From Epiperipatus broadwayi (lineage: Eukaryota; Onychophora; Udeonychophora; Euonychophora; Peripatidae): a stretch of DNA of 64,000 nt. The position numbers and the translations under genes are program-made. Every line of letters starts with the position of its first letter. Position 1 is the stretch's first letter. The stretch covers positions 4,962,001 through 5,026,000 of the forward strand of contig JAQFVV010000013.1 of assembly GCA_028023455.1 (NCBI GenBank). The letters are read 5' to 3'. Below are positions 24,726-35,512 of this stretch, piece by piece. The notes beneath the pieces were generated by a model. That model was not told the DNA's origin. It saw nothing but the letters and a program-made list of their open reading frames with translations, and made no database searches.

Positions 24726-25760
24726 GAGGCAAAATTCTCCATGCAGTAGCTCCACTCAGTGCAAGCCAGAGTAATCAATGGATGCAGGAAAGTTTGTGCA
24801 TAAAATTCTTATCAGACTAGTTTCTAGCTTGTGGCTTTCATCAGGAGGAGCCTTGGATTTGGGAGCACCACTTAGATTTTAAATTCTAATGCAACCCTCC
24901 AGCAGCCACCTTTTACTTTTTTTAGCTAACTATAAAGCTTTGAGTCCAAAATGAGAACAATAATGTTTTTAAGCTAAACTCATCAGCTTGTATAGTTGTA
25001 TAGATCTGAACTCAGTTCAGCATCCATGGTGATTGCTGTAGGGTTACATTAGATCCTAAGATCTAGGTACAATGCTCACTCTCAGATCCAAGGTTCCTAA
25101 CTGATGAAAGCCACCAGCTAGAAACTAGTTTGGGGATATTGGATGAGTAGGCACTAGATAGGAATTGTATGCACAAACCATCTTCATCCATTGATTACTC
25201 TGACTTGCACTGAGTGGCACTATAGTATGGAGAGTTTTGCCTCTATGAAAAACAGATTGTATAAGCATAAAGAATGGTTTTTATGTGATGTTTGATGGTT
25301 TAGTACCAATCCTTCCCAATAGCATTATGGTGACTGTGATTATTAAAGAACCAAAAGATACCAAAAAATATGGATGCTGAACTGACTCCAGATCTATACA
25401 ACTATATAAGCTGATGAGCTTAGCTTGAAAGCATTATTGTGTTTTCATTTTGTACTCAGAGTTTTATAGTTAGCTAAAAAAGTAAAAGGTGCTTGCTGGA
25501 GGGTTAAATTAGATCTTAAAATCTAGGTGTAATGCTTTCAGATCCAAGGCTCCTCACTAATGAAAGCCATAAGCTAGAAACTAGCCTGGGAATATTGGAT
25601 GAGTAGGCACTCTATAGGGATTTTATGCACATATCTTCTTGCATCCATTAATTACTCTGGCTTGCACTGAGTGGTGCTACTATATGGAGAGTTTTGCCTC
25701 TGAAAAATAGCTTGTGTAAGCATAAAGAATGGTGATCATGTGAAATTTTTTTTCTACAGT
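24726..25760. repeat. Cluster of repeat family R2 (one inverted, two direct copies)
   Basis: Inverted copy at about 24726-25026 and direct copies at about 25035-25255 and 25285-25740. Shared landmarks are CTGATGAAAGCCACCAGCTA-like and GCTAGAAACTAG, then GGATATTGGATGAGTAGGCA, then CTTGCACTGAGTGG, then GGAGAGTTTTGCCTC. A further copy starts at 44497. The cluster interrupts the R3 repeat, so it arrived later. No coding potential is seen. It may be a SINE-like or LTR-derived family. Confidence 0.7.
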
Positions 25761-25764
25761 ACAA

Positions 25765-26030
25765 TTAAATGTAAGCTTATATATCCAAAGATTTAGGAGT
25801 AAAGCACTGATGAATTTTAATTGAAAGTGGTGACATCTGTCTATCATTTAACTCCAATATCTTAGCCAATACTGGACATCAGATGGTTTTAAATCTTGTA
25901 ATGAATATAGAAAAAAAAATGTAGATGTGAAGGAAAATGAGATAGCTATTATAAAAACACATAATAAAGTCAAATTTACAAAGAAGGAATTGATTTGAGA
26001 ACTAAAAAAGTAAAAAAATAAAAATATATA
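25765..26030. repeat. Repeat family R3, second block
   Basis: Matches 24361-24610 in order: TTATATATCCAAAGATTTAG, GACATCAGATGGTTTTAAAT, TGTAGATGTGAAGG and GAGAACTAAAAAAG. Together with the first block it brackets the R2 cluster. Confidence 0.65.
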
Positions 26031-26084
26031 AGGTATGGATGCATGGGTATTGGTGAATCTGGGAATTAGAACCAAAATAGTTTT

Positions 26085-27300
26085 ATTGAAATGTTTTTTT
26101 TTAATACAAAGGCAGAGATTCCAAATAGGTGGAAAAATGCAAGAGCTATATAAAAGTAAGGGTAATTATAGATTGACTACAATAATATTTTTATGATGAC
26201 TTAAAAGGTAGTTTAATGGATGGAAGAAAATAAAATAGTGGAAGAGATTTAAAGACTTTTAGATCTGATCTACATGGAGAACCCCTATAACAGAATGAAT
26301 AAAAATAGATTGAAATCAGCTTTGTTAAGGTAGGAATATATATATAGAATTAGCGTATTCAAGTAATGAAAATAATTATTATACTTACAGTTAATACATT
26401 TAGAGAAAATTACAGTTAAAGATAGTATAAGCTTTAGGCCTTTATTGTTTTTATTATATTAAGAGAAATGGAGTTGGCAATAGAAAGATTAGAAAGGCAT
26501 GCTAAAATAATGTTAATGAATTATAAGGGATTGTATTTATTGATGATACACTTTAGAGTGCAGAAAGTAGGGGGGGTATAGATTTATTTTGGTAGATAAA
26601 TACAAAGGGGATTAAATTTAGTGAAAAAGTAAAAAATATTAATATTCCAGAAAAAATTTCATATAGTTTTAGGGGTGCTAAATATGAAATAAATAAAGTT
26701 ATATAAGAATTACTTTAATAACTTAAAAAAAAATTTGATAATTGATAAATGATATAATAATAATAATATAATGATATTATAAAGTAATATAATTTTTGCA
26801 TATGATACAGCAAGAATTGTAGAGAATGGATTTTTAATACATTAACTTGTGGTAATCAGGTAATGTGGGTCCATAAAAGAATAGTAGATATCCTAAAGAG
26901 AATTCAAATTGAAGTAGGAAGACATTAGATACAAATATGTAGGTAACAAACAAATAAAGAATTTCAGGATGAGATAAATACATGATGTACGTAAAAATAA
27001 AGTTGAAAATATTTGGTAGATTGCAATTTATAGATAGTAATACAATAATTAAGATAATTTTTAATTAGATTTAAGAAAAAGGCAAAATGAGTCCTTTTAT
27101 GATGATAATAATAAAGGTAGTCTTTAAAACATGAATAGGGGCCTTGATAGTAATAGAATTATTTATAAATAGAATTACTTGAGGTATTCATTTTATAGTA
27201 TATATAAAGAAGGTATTGAAAATATTAGTAGTTTATTATGGGAAAACAAGTAAAATTAAGGGAATGTACAAAAGTGAGTTTTTGATTTTTATGTTGGGGA
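26085..27300 (+). mobile_element. Reverse-transcriptase remnant (LINE-like), heavily decayed
   Basis: From about 26113 the plus strand reads EIPNRWKNARAI and, after a frameshift, LYKSKGNYRLTTI. This is the N-terminal RT block of non-LTR elements (usually a Trp-Lys, then Tyr-Lys-Lys-Gly, then NYRPI). Downstream to about 27.3 kb I see only suggestive scraps with many stops, so the right boundary is a guess. Confidence 0.5.
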
Positions 27301-30300
27301 TTGGATAATAATAAAGGGATTTAAAAACTTAAATAAGTAAATGACAAAAACAGTTTTGAAGAAATGCGATAGAAAGTAAAATAGATTTGAAATTTTTAAG
27401 TATGTAGGTTTAAAAATAATATAATGGCTAACAATTTTTTTTTTGATTTTATTGATTCAGCAATTTGTGTCTGCAATAAAGAAGTTATATTTCATCACAT
27501 TAGGATTCAGTTAAGTAATTATCTTGATTCTGACAGAAAGCTGGCTTTTATTTTTAGTAAGGGAATGGTTTCTTAGGTAGAAATAGATTGTAGAGTAAAT
27601 TCATTGGCAGGGATAGTCTTCATTGATTTACTCTATGCTTTCTATTAGATAGAAAATGGATGTAAGAGTTTAATTATGTTGTCTAATATTCATTGATTTA
27701 GTTGTTATATATTTTAACTGTGGAATTAATTGATATTTTTAAACAAAAAACAATATATATTAAAAGAACATATATGTATGAATATTTGTCACACTCAACA
27801 TTGTAATAGAAATTCTTTTATTATGCAATTATACATACATCCTATATTCTCTGATTGGATGAGAATATGGTCCTCTAATTGTCATGCCTTGATAATTCAT
27901 ACTTGCTTTTTTTCTCAATAGCTTTAAGAGGAAATTATCTTGTTAATGCATAAAAGCTACAAAATAATAAATTGCTTGTACACTGATAAATCTGTTTTTC
28001 TCAACATTAATTAAATAGCTATGAATTTATTTATACCTTTAAGTAATAAAGGTATTTAACTTTTGCTTCTGAATTTTTAGATTTGTTATAACTTTTCATT
28101 TTATTTTGCTTAAATTGTGATATGGTATATTTATTTAATATTTTTAAATAAATATAAAAAATTAGGAAAGGGATTGTATTTTTTTTACTATTGTAACCAG
28201 TTGGCTTACATAGCATACACTAATATAGTGTATGTGCATATATATATATATACGTAAAATAAAGGAAAAGTAGAAATAAACACAGACAAAAATTATAATA
28301 GATATTTTCTACTAAATAATAACACTGATTTAAAATATTGTTTTATAAATTAAACTTTTAAAAGGTCTGAATAAATACAAATGTTGTATTATTATTATTC
28401 TGATTTTGAAGTGTAAAAACACCATACTTATTTTTGGAATTTTTTAATTAATTAAAGAAATTTTTTATCTATTAAAAATCCCCTAAGTAAAAACATGTAT
28501 ATAGATTCCAAGAGATTAGAGAGATAAAAATAAAATTATGTTTTTAATCAAGGTGTTGTTATAACACCTCAGATGATTCTATAAAAGGGCTGATAACAAA
28601 TTATCTCCAGTCTGGGTAATGATTTTGAAGAAAGTTAGTCTGGATAGTGATTTTGAAAAGAACAGTTCTGCTTGCAGTTTGTAAGAGTTGACCAGAGGAA
28701 TCTGGTTGTAATATTTTAAGCAGTGGCCAACTGGGCCACTGCAAAGTTTGGATAATGATTTTGAAGAAAGCAGTATGTTGTTGGCTATAGCAGAGAATTG
28801 GTAGAATAGCTACCATGAATTGATACAGCTGAAGCAGGACATTGGATTTAGGAGCTACTAATATTTCCTTCTCAGAAGTTTGAATTCACTTGGAGAAAAT
28901 GACCCACTTCTTTGTGCTGTAATTCATAGCCTTAAAGAGAGAGGATAGTTGCTTGTCTAAAATTTATTAAATCAAAACAGCTGCTTGCCTGGAACAATTC
29001 TAGACAGAAAGAAATCAACTTCGGACCAAGATTTTACATGAATTACGTACTTTTGCCTGATGATGACAACAAGCCTGGAATTATATTTTTTCTAATGGGC
29101 TAGAAACCAAACTTACCAAGAGAAAGCTTGAAGAAATTGGTGTACTTATGCTGCTGTTTATCAATACATGCAGGGAACCACAGATAAACACATCATATGT
29201 ATATACAGTGAGTTATTTCATGTTAATATTCATTAAAACAACTTTTAAAATTGTAAATTAATTAACTTAAAAATTAAAACAAACAAGTAAATAATTTGCT
29301 TGAGTCAAATGTCTAAAAGAAAGACGATTTGATATATATTTTTGAAGAAATTGTTTTGGTAATTCCTTAAAAAAATGATATTAAAAGAAGAATTACAAAT
29401 GCAAGCATAATTTTGTTTGAATTAAAATTGTAAAAGCAAAACATTTAAATTGATCTAAAACGCTGATAATTAATCAATAAGTATCTGTCAAACAAAAGTT
29501 GACTTTATTTAGTTTGATAAAAAAAAAGAACTTATGAACTGAAATTAAATTTTGAATTATATATTTTGTTTATACGCACATATATGTGTGAAATGTATAT
29601 GTTTTCCAAATGAATTAATTATAAAAAAATATAATATTATTGTAACAAGTTGAAATAGATAAAAATCGGTGTGCGTATATACATGCACACTCATATATGT
29701 AAAATTTTAATATTTTTTATTAAATGTCAATTCATTTATTGAATATTCATTATATATTATAAATCGCGCATCTGTGCGCATATATATGTAAACCATAATA
29801 ATAATTTGAATATATTTTATTATACTTTTTGTAAATTAATGTAACGATTTAAATATTGAATAGTAATTATGTAAATTGATGTAATAACTTGAATTTTGTA
29901 GTAATATTGTAAATTACAGTGTAATGACTTTTATTATTGGATACTTTTCAAAATCAGAACCCTTATAAGACCTTAAATATCTTTTTTTTTTGTTATTAAT
30001 AAACTTGTATTCAATTGTTAAAATTGTATTCCATCATCTCTTGGTCATATACAGTAATAGAGCTTGTGTTCCTGAGCTAGATTCGAGCACGGGATGAATA
30101 TATAAATGAGGATGTATATTTAGTGCTTTTGGGGCATCCAGAGATGATCAATCACCATCCTGGTTGGAGCAAAAGAGGATACTCTTTAAAGCCCACACAC
30201 TATATTTTATTTTAGTTTAGTCTTGTTAAAAAAAAATTAAGTTTATAGTTGGCCAGTACAAGTGGCCAGAGCATTGATGATGATCAGCATGTTTTAAGTG

Positions 30301-30567
30301 TCCCAGCATTATTGTTTTGATTTTTGATTCTTATGTATTTTAATGGATGGGCACTAAGCTGGTGCATCCAAGTTATGTTTAAATAATTGCCCAAGCTGGC
30401 AAAGGCTCAGTAGTTAGCCTGGTCTAAAGAAGACCCATTTCCATTCCAGTCACTAGATGGTCTGTTGATTTTATTCTGATTTATTGTACTAATTTGTTTA
30501 TTCCCATCAATGATGATGGATGGATGGTTATTTCTCTCAAGTATTTACTTGTACTTAATTTTTAAAT
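27301..30567. other. Non-coding stretch with minor repeats
   Basis: Contains a small hairpin (GCATACACTA/TAGTGTATGT, about 28214-28234) and repeated TAATGATTTTGAAGAAAG motifs at 28617 and 28747. Alternating purine-pyrimidine patches occur at 29570-29710 and 29765-29795. The 28.6-30.5 kb part is less AT-rich and is probably repeat-derived, but I could not classify it. An AATAAA at about 29998 could belong to an old LTR or retroposon. Confidence 0.35.
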
Positions 30568-31036
30568 GATAATGCTGGTGGTCAATTATGCTTGTAGTTG
30601 CTCTTCTTTAGTAGCTGGCTGATGCTCACGTTCTCAGAGATTCTTTAATCTCATGCTCTTATAAAATATTATTATACTTTTATAAATTATTGATTTTATA
30701 TTTACTTGGGGTTGATGATGATTTTCCATCACCTCACTTTCCACCAATATCTCACCCACCCCGTCCCGTTACTTACTTTGACTTTTGATAATGCTGGTTG
30801 ATATATGATTGAATTTATAATTATGTTATGGTTGCTCTGAGTTAGCTTCTGATCTCTCAATGATCGATTATTGTTCTCAGAGATTATCTAATCTCATGTT
30901 CCCTTAAATATATATCATATATACATTTGTAAATTATTTGCAATATTGATGAATTGGGAGTGATGATGATGTTTCCATCACTCCAGTTCAAATTCACTTA
31001 CTTTCCATCTTTCTTCACCCACCCCATCCCGCTACA
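30568..31036. repeat. Two-copy tandem repeat, about 220 and 250 bp units
   Basis: Each unit starts GATAATGCTGGT (30568, 30787) and contains TTCTCAGAGATT, then ATCTAATCTCATG-like, then GATGATGATTTTCCATCAC-like. Each ends in a C-rich motif, CTCACCCACCCCGTCCCGTT in unit 1 and CACCCACCCCATCCCGCTAC in unit 2. The copies are considerably diverged. The C-rich end is unusual for this region and might be an LTR end. Confidence 0.7.
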
Positions 31037-32818
31037 CTATATATGATCCAAATTGCATATTAGTAGACATTTCTAAGATAGAGACATAATTGTAATGCAA
31101 AATCACCTCCTATCCAAAAAAAGAGATGACATATCATTAAATTACATTGATAAGAGATTATTCAGGATATTGAAAAAGATATACATTTAAGAACTATAAT
31201 TTTTTTTAAAAATTACTTTAAAAATATTACCAAAAGTTTAACTTTATTGTAGGTCTAAGTTGAATTCAACAGATTTTTTTATATGACTAATATTTTTTTT
31301 AATACTTAATCAATAATCATATTTTAATGATTTAAAAGTCATTTAAGTAAACAAAATACATTTATTTGTATAATTATGTGACTATCTAGCTCTAGCAGGT
31401 TTTTATTAATGCTAATGTACGAAAAATACAGTAAGCCTTGTAGTAGGTAGCTTATTAAATTCCTAATTATTATAATGCAGATTATTCCATATGCTCAGCA
31501 TTCTAATATATAATTTAAAACTTACACATTAAAATAAAAATAATTAATAAATTTTAATGTCAAAAAATCTTTAGTATTTAGCAAAAAGATACATTTTTTG
31601 TCAGTGAAAAAAAAAAATCCTGATTTGGGCATTAGCACCTGTAGGATTATTTTATTCTCTTATACAATTAACCTATTATTTGACTTTAAAATATAGTAGG
31701 AAACATGAAAGGAAAAAAAATTAAAATACTTTAATAAAGGTTAAAAAAATCTGAAATCAGTTCTCAATTAATCCTTAGAATGGTGATCAAACACATATTC
31801 CCATTTTGTAGTTTATATAGAATTCTAAAAGAAATATGGGTTACATTTCCTGATTTTGCCACTTTACAATGAATTTTATCTGAAAATACTGATTGTTACA
31901 TTAAAGGTGTCATATTCTCATAGAATAGTATTTGCAGATAGTTCAAGTGCAAACAAACATCTGAATGCAGAAACATCTGCAGCACATTACATTATCAGTA
32001 ATGATACAAACTAAAAACTGGAGAATTTGGTTATGCTTAAAACTACATGCTGTTAATAGTCGTAATGGAAATACTGTTATATGTAATTTTTTTTTCACAG
32101 TATAATATTGATTAAATAGACTTTTATTGCTTGAATCTTTTTATAGATCACACTAATAAATTTATATCAACATTCTTTGTTTTTGCAATCTTTTTCCTAT
32201 CATGCTTATCGTGATTAGCTTCTTTACTCATATTTAATATTCAAATTAATTGATAAAATTTTATTTTGATGTACTAAGAGCATTAAAATTTTCTCCTTGA
32301 AAAGTTTTTTAATTTTCTATTTTAAAATGCATTTGAATCACTGGAGATGAAGCAGGCATTCACAAGCAGAGGAGGCCACAAGATGATAATGAAACAATCA
32401 GCCTGTCCAAAATTATAAGGGCAATAGATCTCAACCAACTGTTATAGTTATGAAACATTTGTAACATATATTGTGAATTAAAGAAACTAGTAGTGCAGAA
32501 AATATTTATGACTCGAACCAATAAATTTTTTATTTACAAACGTCTACAATATGGTTCTAAGCATAAGGATCTCTTAGGAAAAATCCTATCCATAATCTTT
32601 TATACAAATACCTATGATAAAATTACCTGTGGAAGGCAGCCACATAAAGTTATGATTCAGTGGCTACTTAAGAGATTTTATCAATTTCTCCATATGTTCT
32701 TAAGAAATGCATTTGATGAAAAGTATTTTACATTATAAAAAAATCATTAAAATAAATTAGCATTTTTTAATCTTATTGCAAATACTTTAAGAAGATAATT
32801 ATTTAAGTATTTTACTTA
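31037..32818. other. Non-coding stretch
   Basis: No gene or element recognised. Open frames here, such as 32493-32738, have no domain I can identify. Confidence 0.4.
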
Positions 32819-33052
32819 ACAATGAAGTTTATTTTAATGCGCAAATACTCGCACAACAACCGAGCTTCATCAGGATTAAATAAAAATATATTATAAACTC
32901 AAAATAATTATAATATCTAAAGAATAATGCCCGAGCGCTTTCAAGAGAACTTAGCTCTCATAATCATGGGCAACAAAGAATAAGCATAGCGTGTTGGTAT
33001 ATGCTAAAATATGCTGATATATGTAAATTAGTTGAAAATAAATGCGTCAGCT

Positions 33053-33460
33053 CTAAATGATCCATTTCTTAGAGATTTTGTAACACGCATCTTTCCTATT
33101 CATAGCCTTATCATCAATAGCAATAAAACATGTTTCTTTAACTTTCCTCTTAATGTCATTTATCTCCCTGCAAACTATTCTTGCATTTTTAGGTTTACAT
33201 GCATGACCAGCTGATTTCTGATGTATAGCAAATATTGAGTTGCAATTTGGGTCTACTTGGGCCTTATTGTAAGAATATCTGTGCTGGGATAGTCTTGTAG
33301 AAAGAGTTGCTTTCGTTTCCCCATAGTATGATGCCCTGCAGTTATTTTCTGGACATGAAATATTATATACGGCCTGAGAGGTGTTGTTGGGTGTTATAAT
33401 GTCTTTGGTGTTATTAATAATTCTATTTGTATTAGGGGGTAACTCAATATTTGCTATACA
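33053..33460 (-). CDS. GIY-YIG endonuclease domain of a Penelope-like element (partial)
   Basis: An open frame of 135 codons runs from the stop-bounded position 33460 to TAG at 33055-33053, with no clear ATG. It spans the centre and the left arm. Key blocks are AVYNISCPENNC (GIY-equivalent strand with a Cys pair), YYGETKATLSTRLSQHRYSY (YIG-equivalent strand with the catalytic Arg and a His), IHQKSAGHAC, ARIVCREINDIKRKVKE (catalytic Glu region), KAMNRKDACYKISKKW, then stop. These match the C-terminal nuclease of Penelope-like polymerases in order. The reverse transcriptase part is absent. The frame enters the opposite arm at its 5' end, so the copy is truncated, not a full gene. Confidence 0.75.
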   Translation of the reverse strand, partial: CIANIELPPNTNRIINNTKDIITPNNTSQAVYNISCPENNCRASYYGETKATLSTRLSQHRYSYNKAQVDPNCNSIFAIHQKSAGHACKPKNARIVCREINDIKRKVKETCFIAIDDKAMNRKDACYKISKKWII

Positions 33461-33629
33461 TCAGAAATCAGCTGGTCATGCATGTGAACCTAAAAATGCA
33501 AGAATAGTTTGCAGGGAGAGAAATGACATTAAGAGGAAAGTTAAAGAAGCATGTTTTATTGCTATTGATGATAAGGCTATGAATAGGAAAGATGCGTGTT
33601 ACAAAATCTCTAAGAAATGGATCATTTAG
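33441..33629 (+). pseudogene. Second GIY-YIG domain fragment, right arm of the pair
   Basis: The plus strand reads NSIFAIHQKSAGHACEPKN and on to ISKKWII with a stop at 33627-33629. It is the mirror copy of the left-arm domain with a few differences (for example CRERND here, CREIND in the left arm). It lacks the GIY and YIG strands because truncation starts at the inner edge, so it cannot make an active nuclease. Confidence 0.7.
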
Positions 33630-33908
33630 AGCTGATGCATTTATTTTCAACTAATTTACATATATCAGCATATTTTAGCATATACCAACACGCTATGCTT
33701 ATTCTTTGTTGCCCATGATTATGAGAGCTAAGTTCTTTTGAAAGCGCTCGGGCATTATTCTTTAGATATTATAATTATTTTGAGTTTATAATATATTTTT
33801 ATTTAATCCTGATGAAGCTCGGTTGTTGTGCGCGTATTTGCGCATTAAAATTATATACATATAATAAGCACCTGAGTTTAATAATTTCTTTTTACAATGA
33901 AGTTTATT

Positions 33909-34900
33909 ATTTTTTTAAGTAATCTTTGAAGAATATGCTAATTTGAATTAGAAAACTATCCAACTTATTTAAAAGAAACTAGCTAAAAATTAATCTCACC
34001 AGATGATGATTATAGAGTATTTTTAAGGATAAGTGATGCAGTAACCTCTATAGATTAGCTTGTTCTGTCATCAATTTCTTAGAAATATTATTACTATTAC
34101 TATAGCTTTTCATTTTTGGGAGATTTAATTATGAGATTTAATAGGGTAAATTACTGGATGAGTTGTAACTGAGCTGTTTATTTCAAAAAGTCACATTCAT
34201 ATTAATTTTTTCCTTAAATAAACCATGAACTTTAAAAGAATTTTTCACTTTATAAATTTTATCAAAATTTTATAAATCTTAAAATAGTAGAACAATTTGG
34301 TGGTCATTCAGAAACTCGTAATATTCAAACACCAAAGTAATAAGGGGGGGGGGGGGCAAATAACCAGAATTTTGTAATAAAAAATTCTATATTTATTTTA
34401 GGTGTTGCAAATTGAATTGCTTTAAAAAGTGTAGTCTATTCAATGCAATGCACTAGTCAACCTGTTTGTGAAGTAGTCCAGATACATAAAGTGAAGCGTT
34501 TTAATGCCTTTACCCCCCCCCTTCCAGCTCTAAGTCAGCAAAAAAAAAAAAGAAACATTTTTTCATTCAAGAGATTAAAACAAAAATCATATGAAGTGAA
34601 ATAGAGTGAATACAGCTGATGGATAAACTGGGTCATGCTGAATTTAATTAAAAAGTGTTTTACACTAAAGGTTTTGAGAGATGACACTTTGTTGGGTGGG
34701 GTAGGAACTTGCTCTCTTTTCTTTGCCACAAAACAATATTTACATTTCACCACATCACATAAATGTTTCAGAACTTTTAGGTAAAACACTTGACTGTTAC
34801 TAACTAAATTTGAAAGAAAAATGCTGTTTATGTCAAAAAAAAAAAATGTGTTGTTTTGGCTTTTACTTGCGATACTTTTTAAGGACATGATAAATTTAAC
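33909..34900. other. Non-coding stretch with G and C homopolymer tracts
   Basis: A G-tract (about 13 G, near 34344-34356) and a C-tract (about 9 C, near 34513-34521) lie about 160 bp apart in otherwise AT-rich DNA. No gene is seen. Confidence 0.5.
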
Positions 34901-35512
34901 ATTTCAATTAAAGCACATATAAACATGTTTTTTTTATTTTTTTTATGAGATCAGTTTGCTTATAATCTGTTTCAAGCATAACAATTTTTTATCTTTCAGT
35001 TTTCTGTAAACAAAAACAGAATTTCAGATTGTTCAAATATTTTAGCCATTATAAAAAAATTGACAAATATGTGAAACTCATTTTATAAAAAAATGAACGT
35101 GGTCCCACAATTTCACATGGTGATGTCATTTGGCAGATTGATTCCTGTAAAAAGTATTTTACAGCAAAAGCATATACTACAACAAGTGTGCAAATCAGAG
35201 AACAATTCCGGTTATTTTTGACTAATTTGAGATTTCAATTAAACCACATGTAAACTTGGTTTTTTAAGACCAGCTTGAATCTGTTTCAAGCATAACAACT
35301 TTTTTCCTTTCTGTTTTCTGTAAACGAACACAGAATTTCATTGTCCAAATATTTCAGCCATTATAAAAAAAATTGACAAATACATGAAATTCATTTTATA
35401 AAAAAATGAGCTATGTGGAATCCTGTAAGAAGTAATTTATAGCAAAAGTATATACTACAACAGGTACAAATCAGAGAACAATTCCAATTGATCAATTTGA
35501 GATTTTTTGAAT
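34901..35512. repeat. Two-copy tandem repeat, about 331 and 280 bp units
   Basis: Unit 1 begins ATTTCAATTAAAGCACAT at 34901 and unit 2 begins ATTTCAATTAAACCACAT at 35232. Shared landmarks are CTGTTTCAAGCATAACAA, then TTTCTGTAAAC, then CAGAATTTCA, then AGCCATTATAAAAAAA, then CATTTTATAAAAAAATGA, then ATACTACAACA and AATCAGAGAACAATTCC. Unit 2 has internal deletions. Confidence 0.8.

Larger units (their letters stand above)
32819..33908. mobile_element. Head-to-head pair of 5'-truncated Penelope-like elements
   Basis: Inverted arms 32834-33241 and 33441-33848 are near-identical over about 408 bp and flank a roughly 200-bp centre. Each arm encodes the GIY-YIG endonuclease end of a Penelope-like retroelement reading outward, followed by a tail with CCTGATGAAGCTCGGTTG. 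The whole is bracketed by ACAATGAAGTTTATT at 32819-32833 and 33894-33908, a 15-bp target-site duplication, so it inserted as one unit. Inverted 5'-truncated partner copies are a known habit of Penelope-like elements. CpG content is much higher than in neighbouring DNA, which suggests a younger insertion. Confidence 0.8.

Noticed and set aside
29560-30120. Full LTR retrotransposon end
   Set aside because: There is an AATAAA and a less AT-rich 3' part, but I found no paired repeat, primer binding site or polypurine tract.
33032-33214. Two identical-looking 60-codon frames (33032-33214 plus, 33468-33650 minus)
   Set aside because: They are the antisense of the GIY-YIG coding strand in each inverted arm, not genes.
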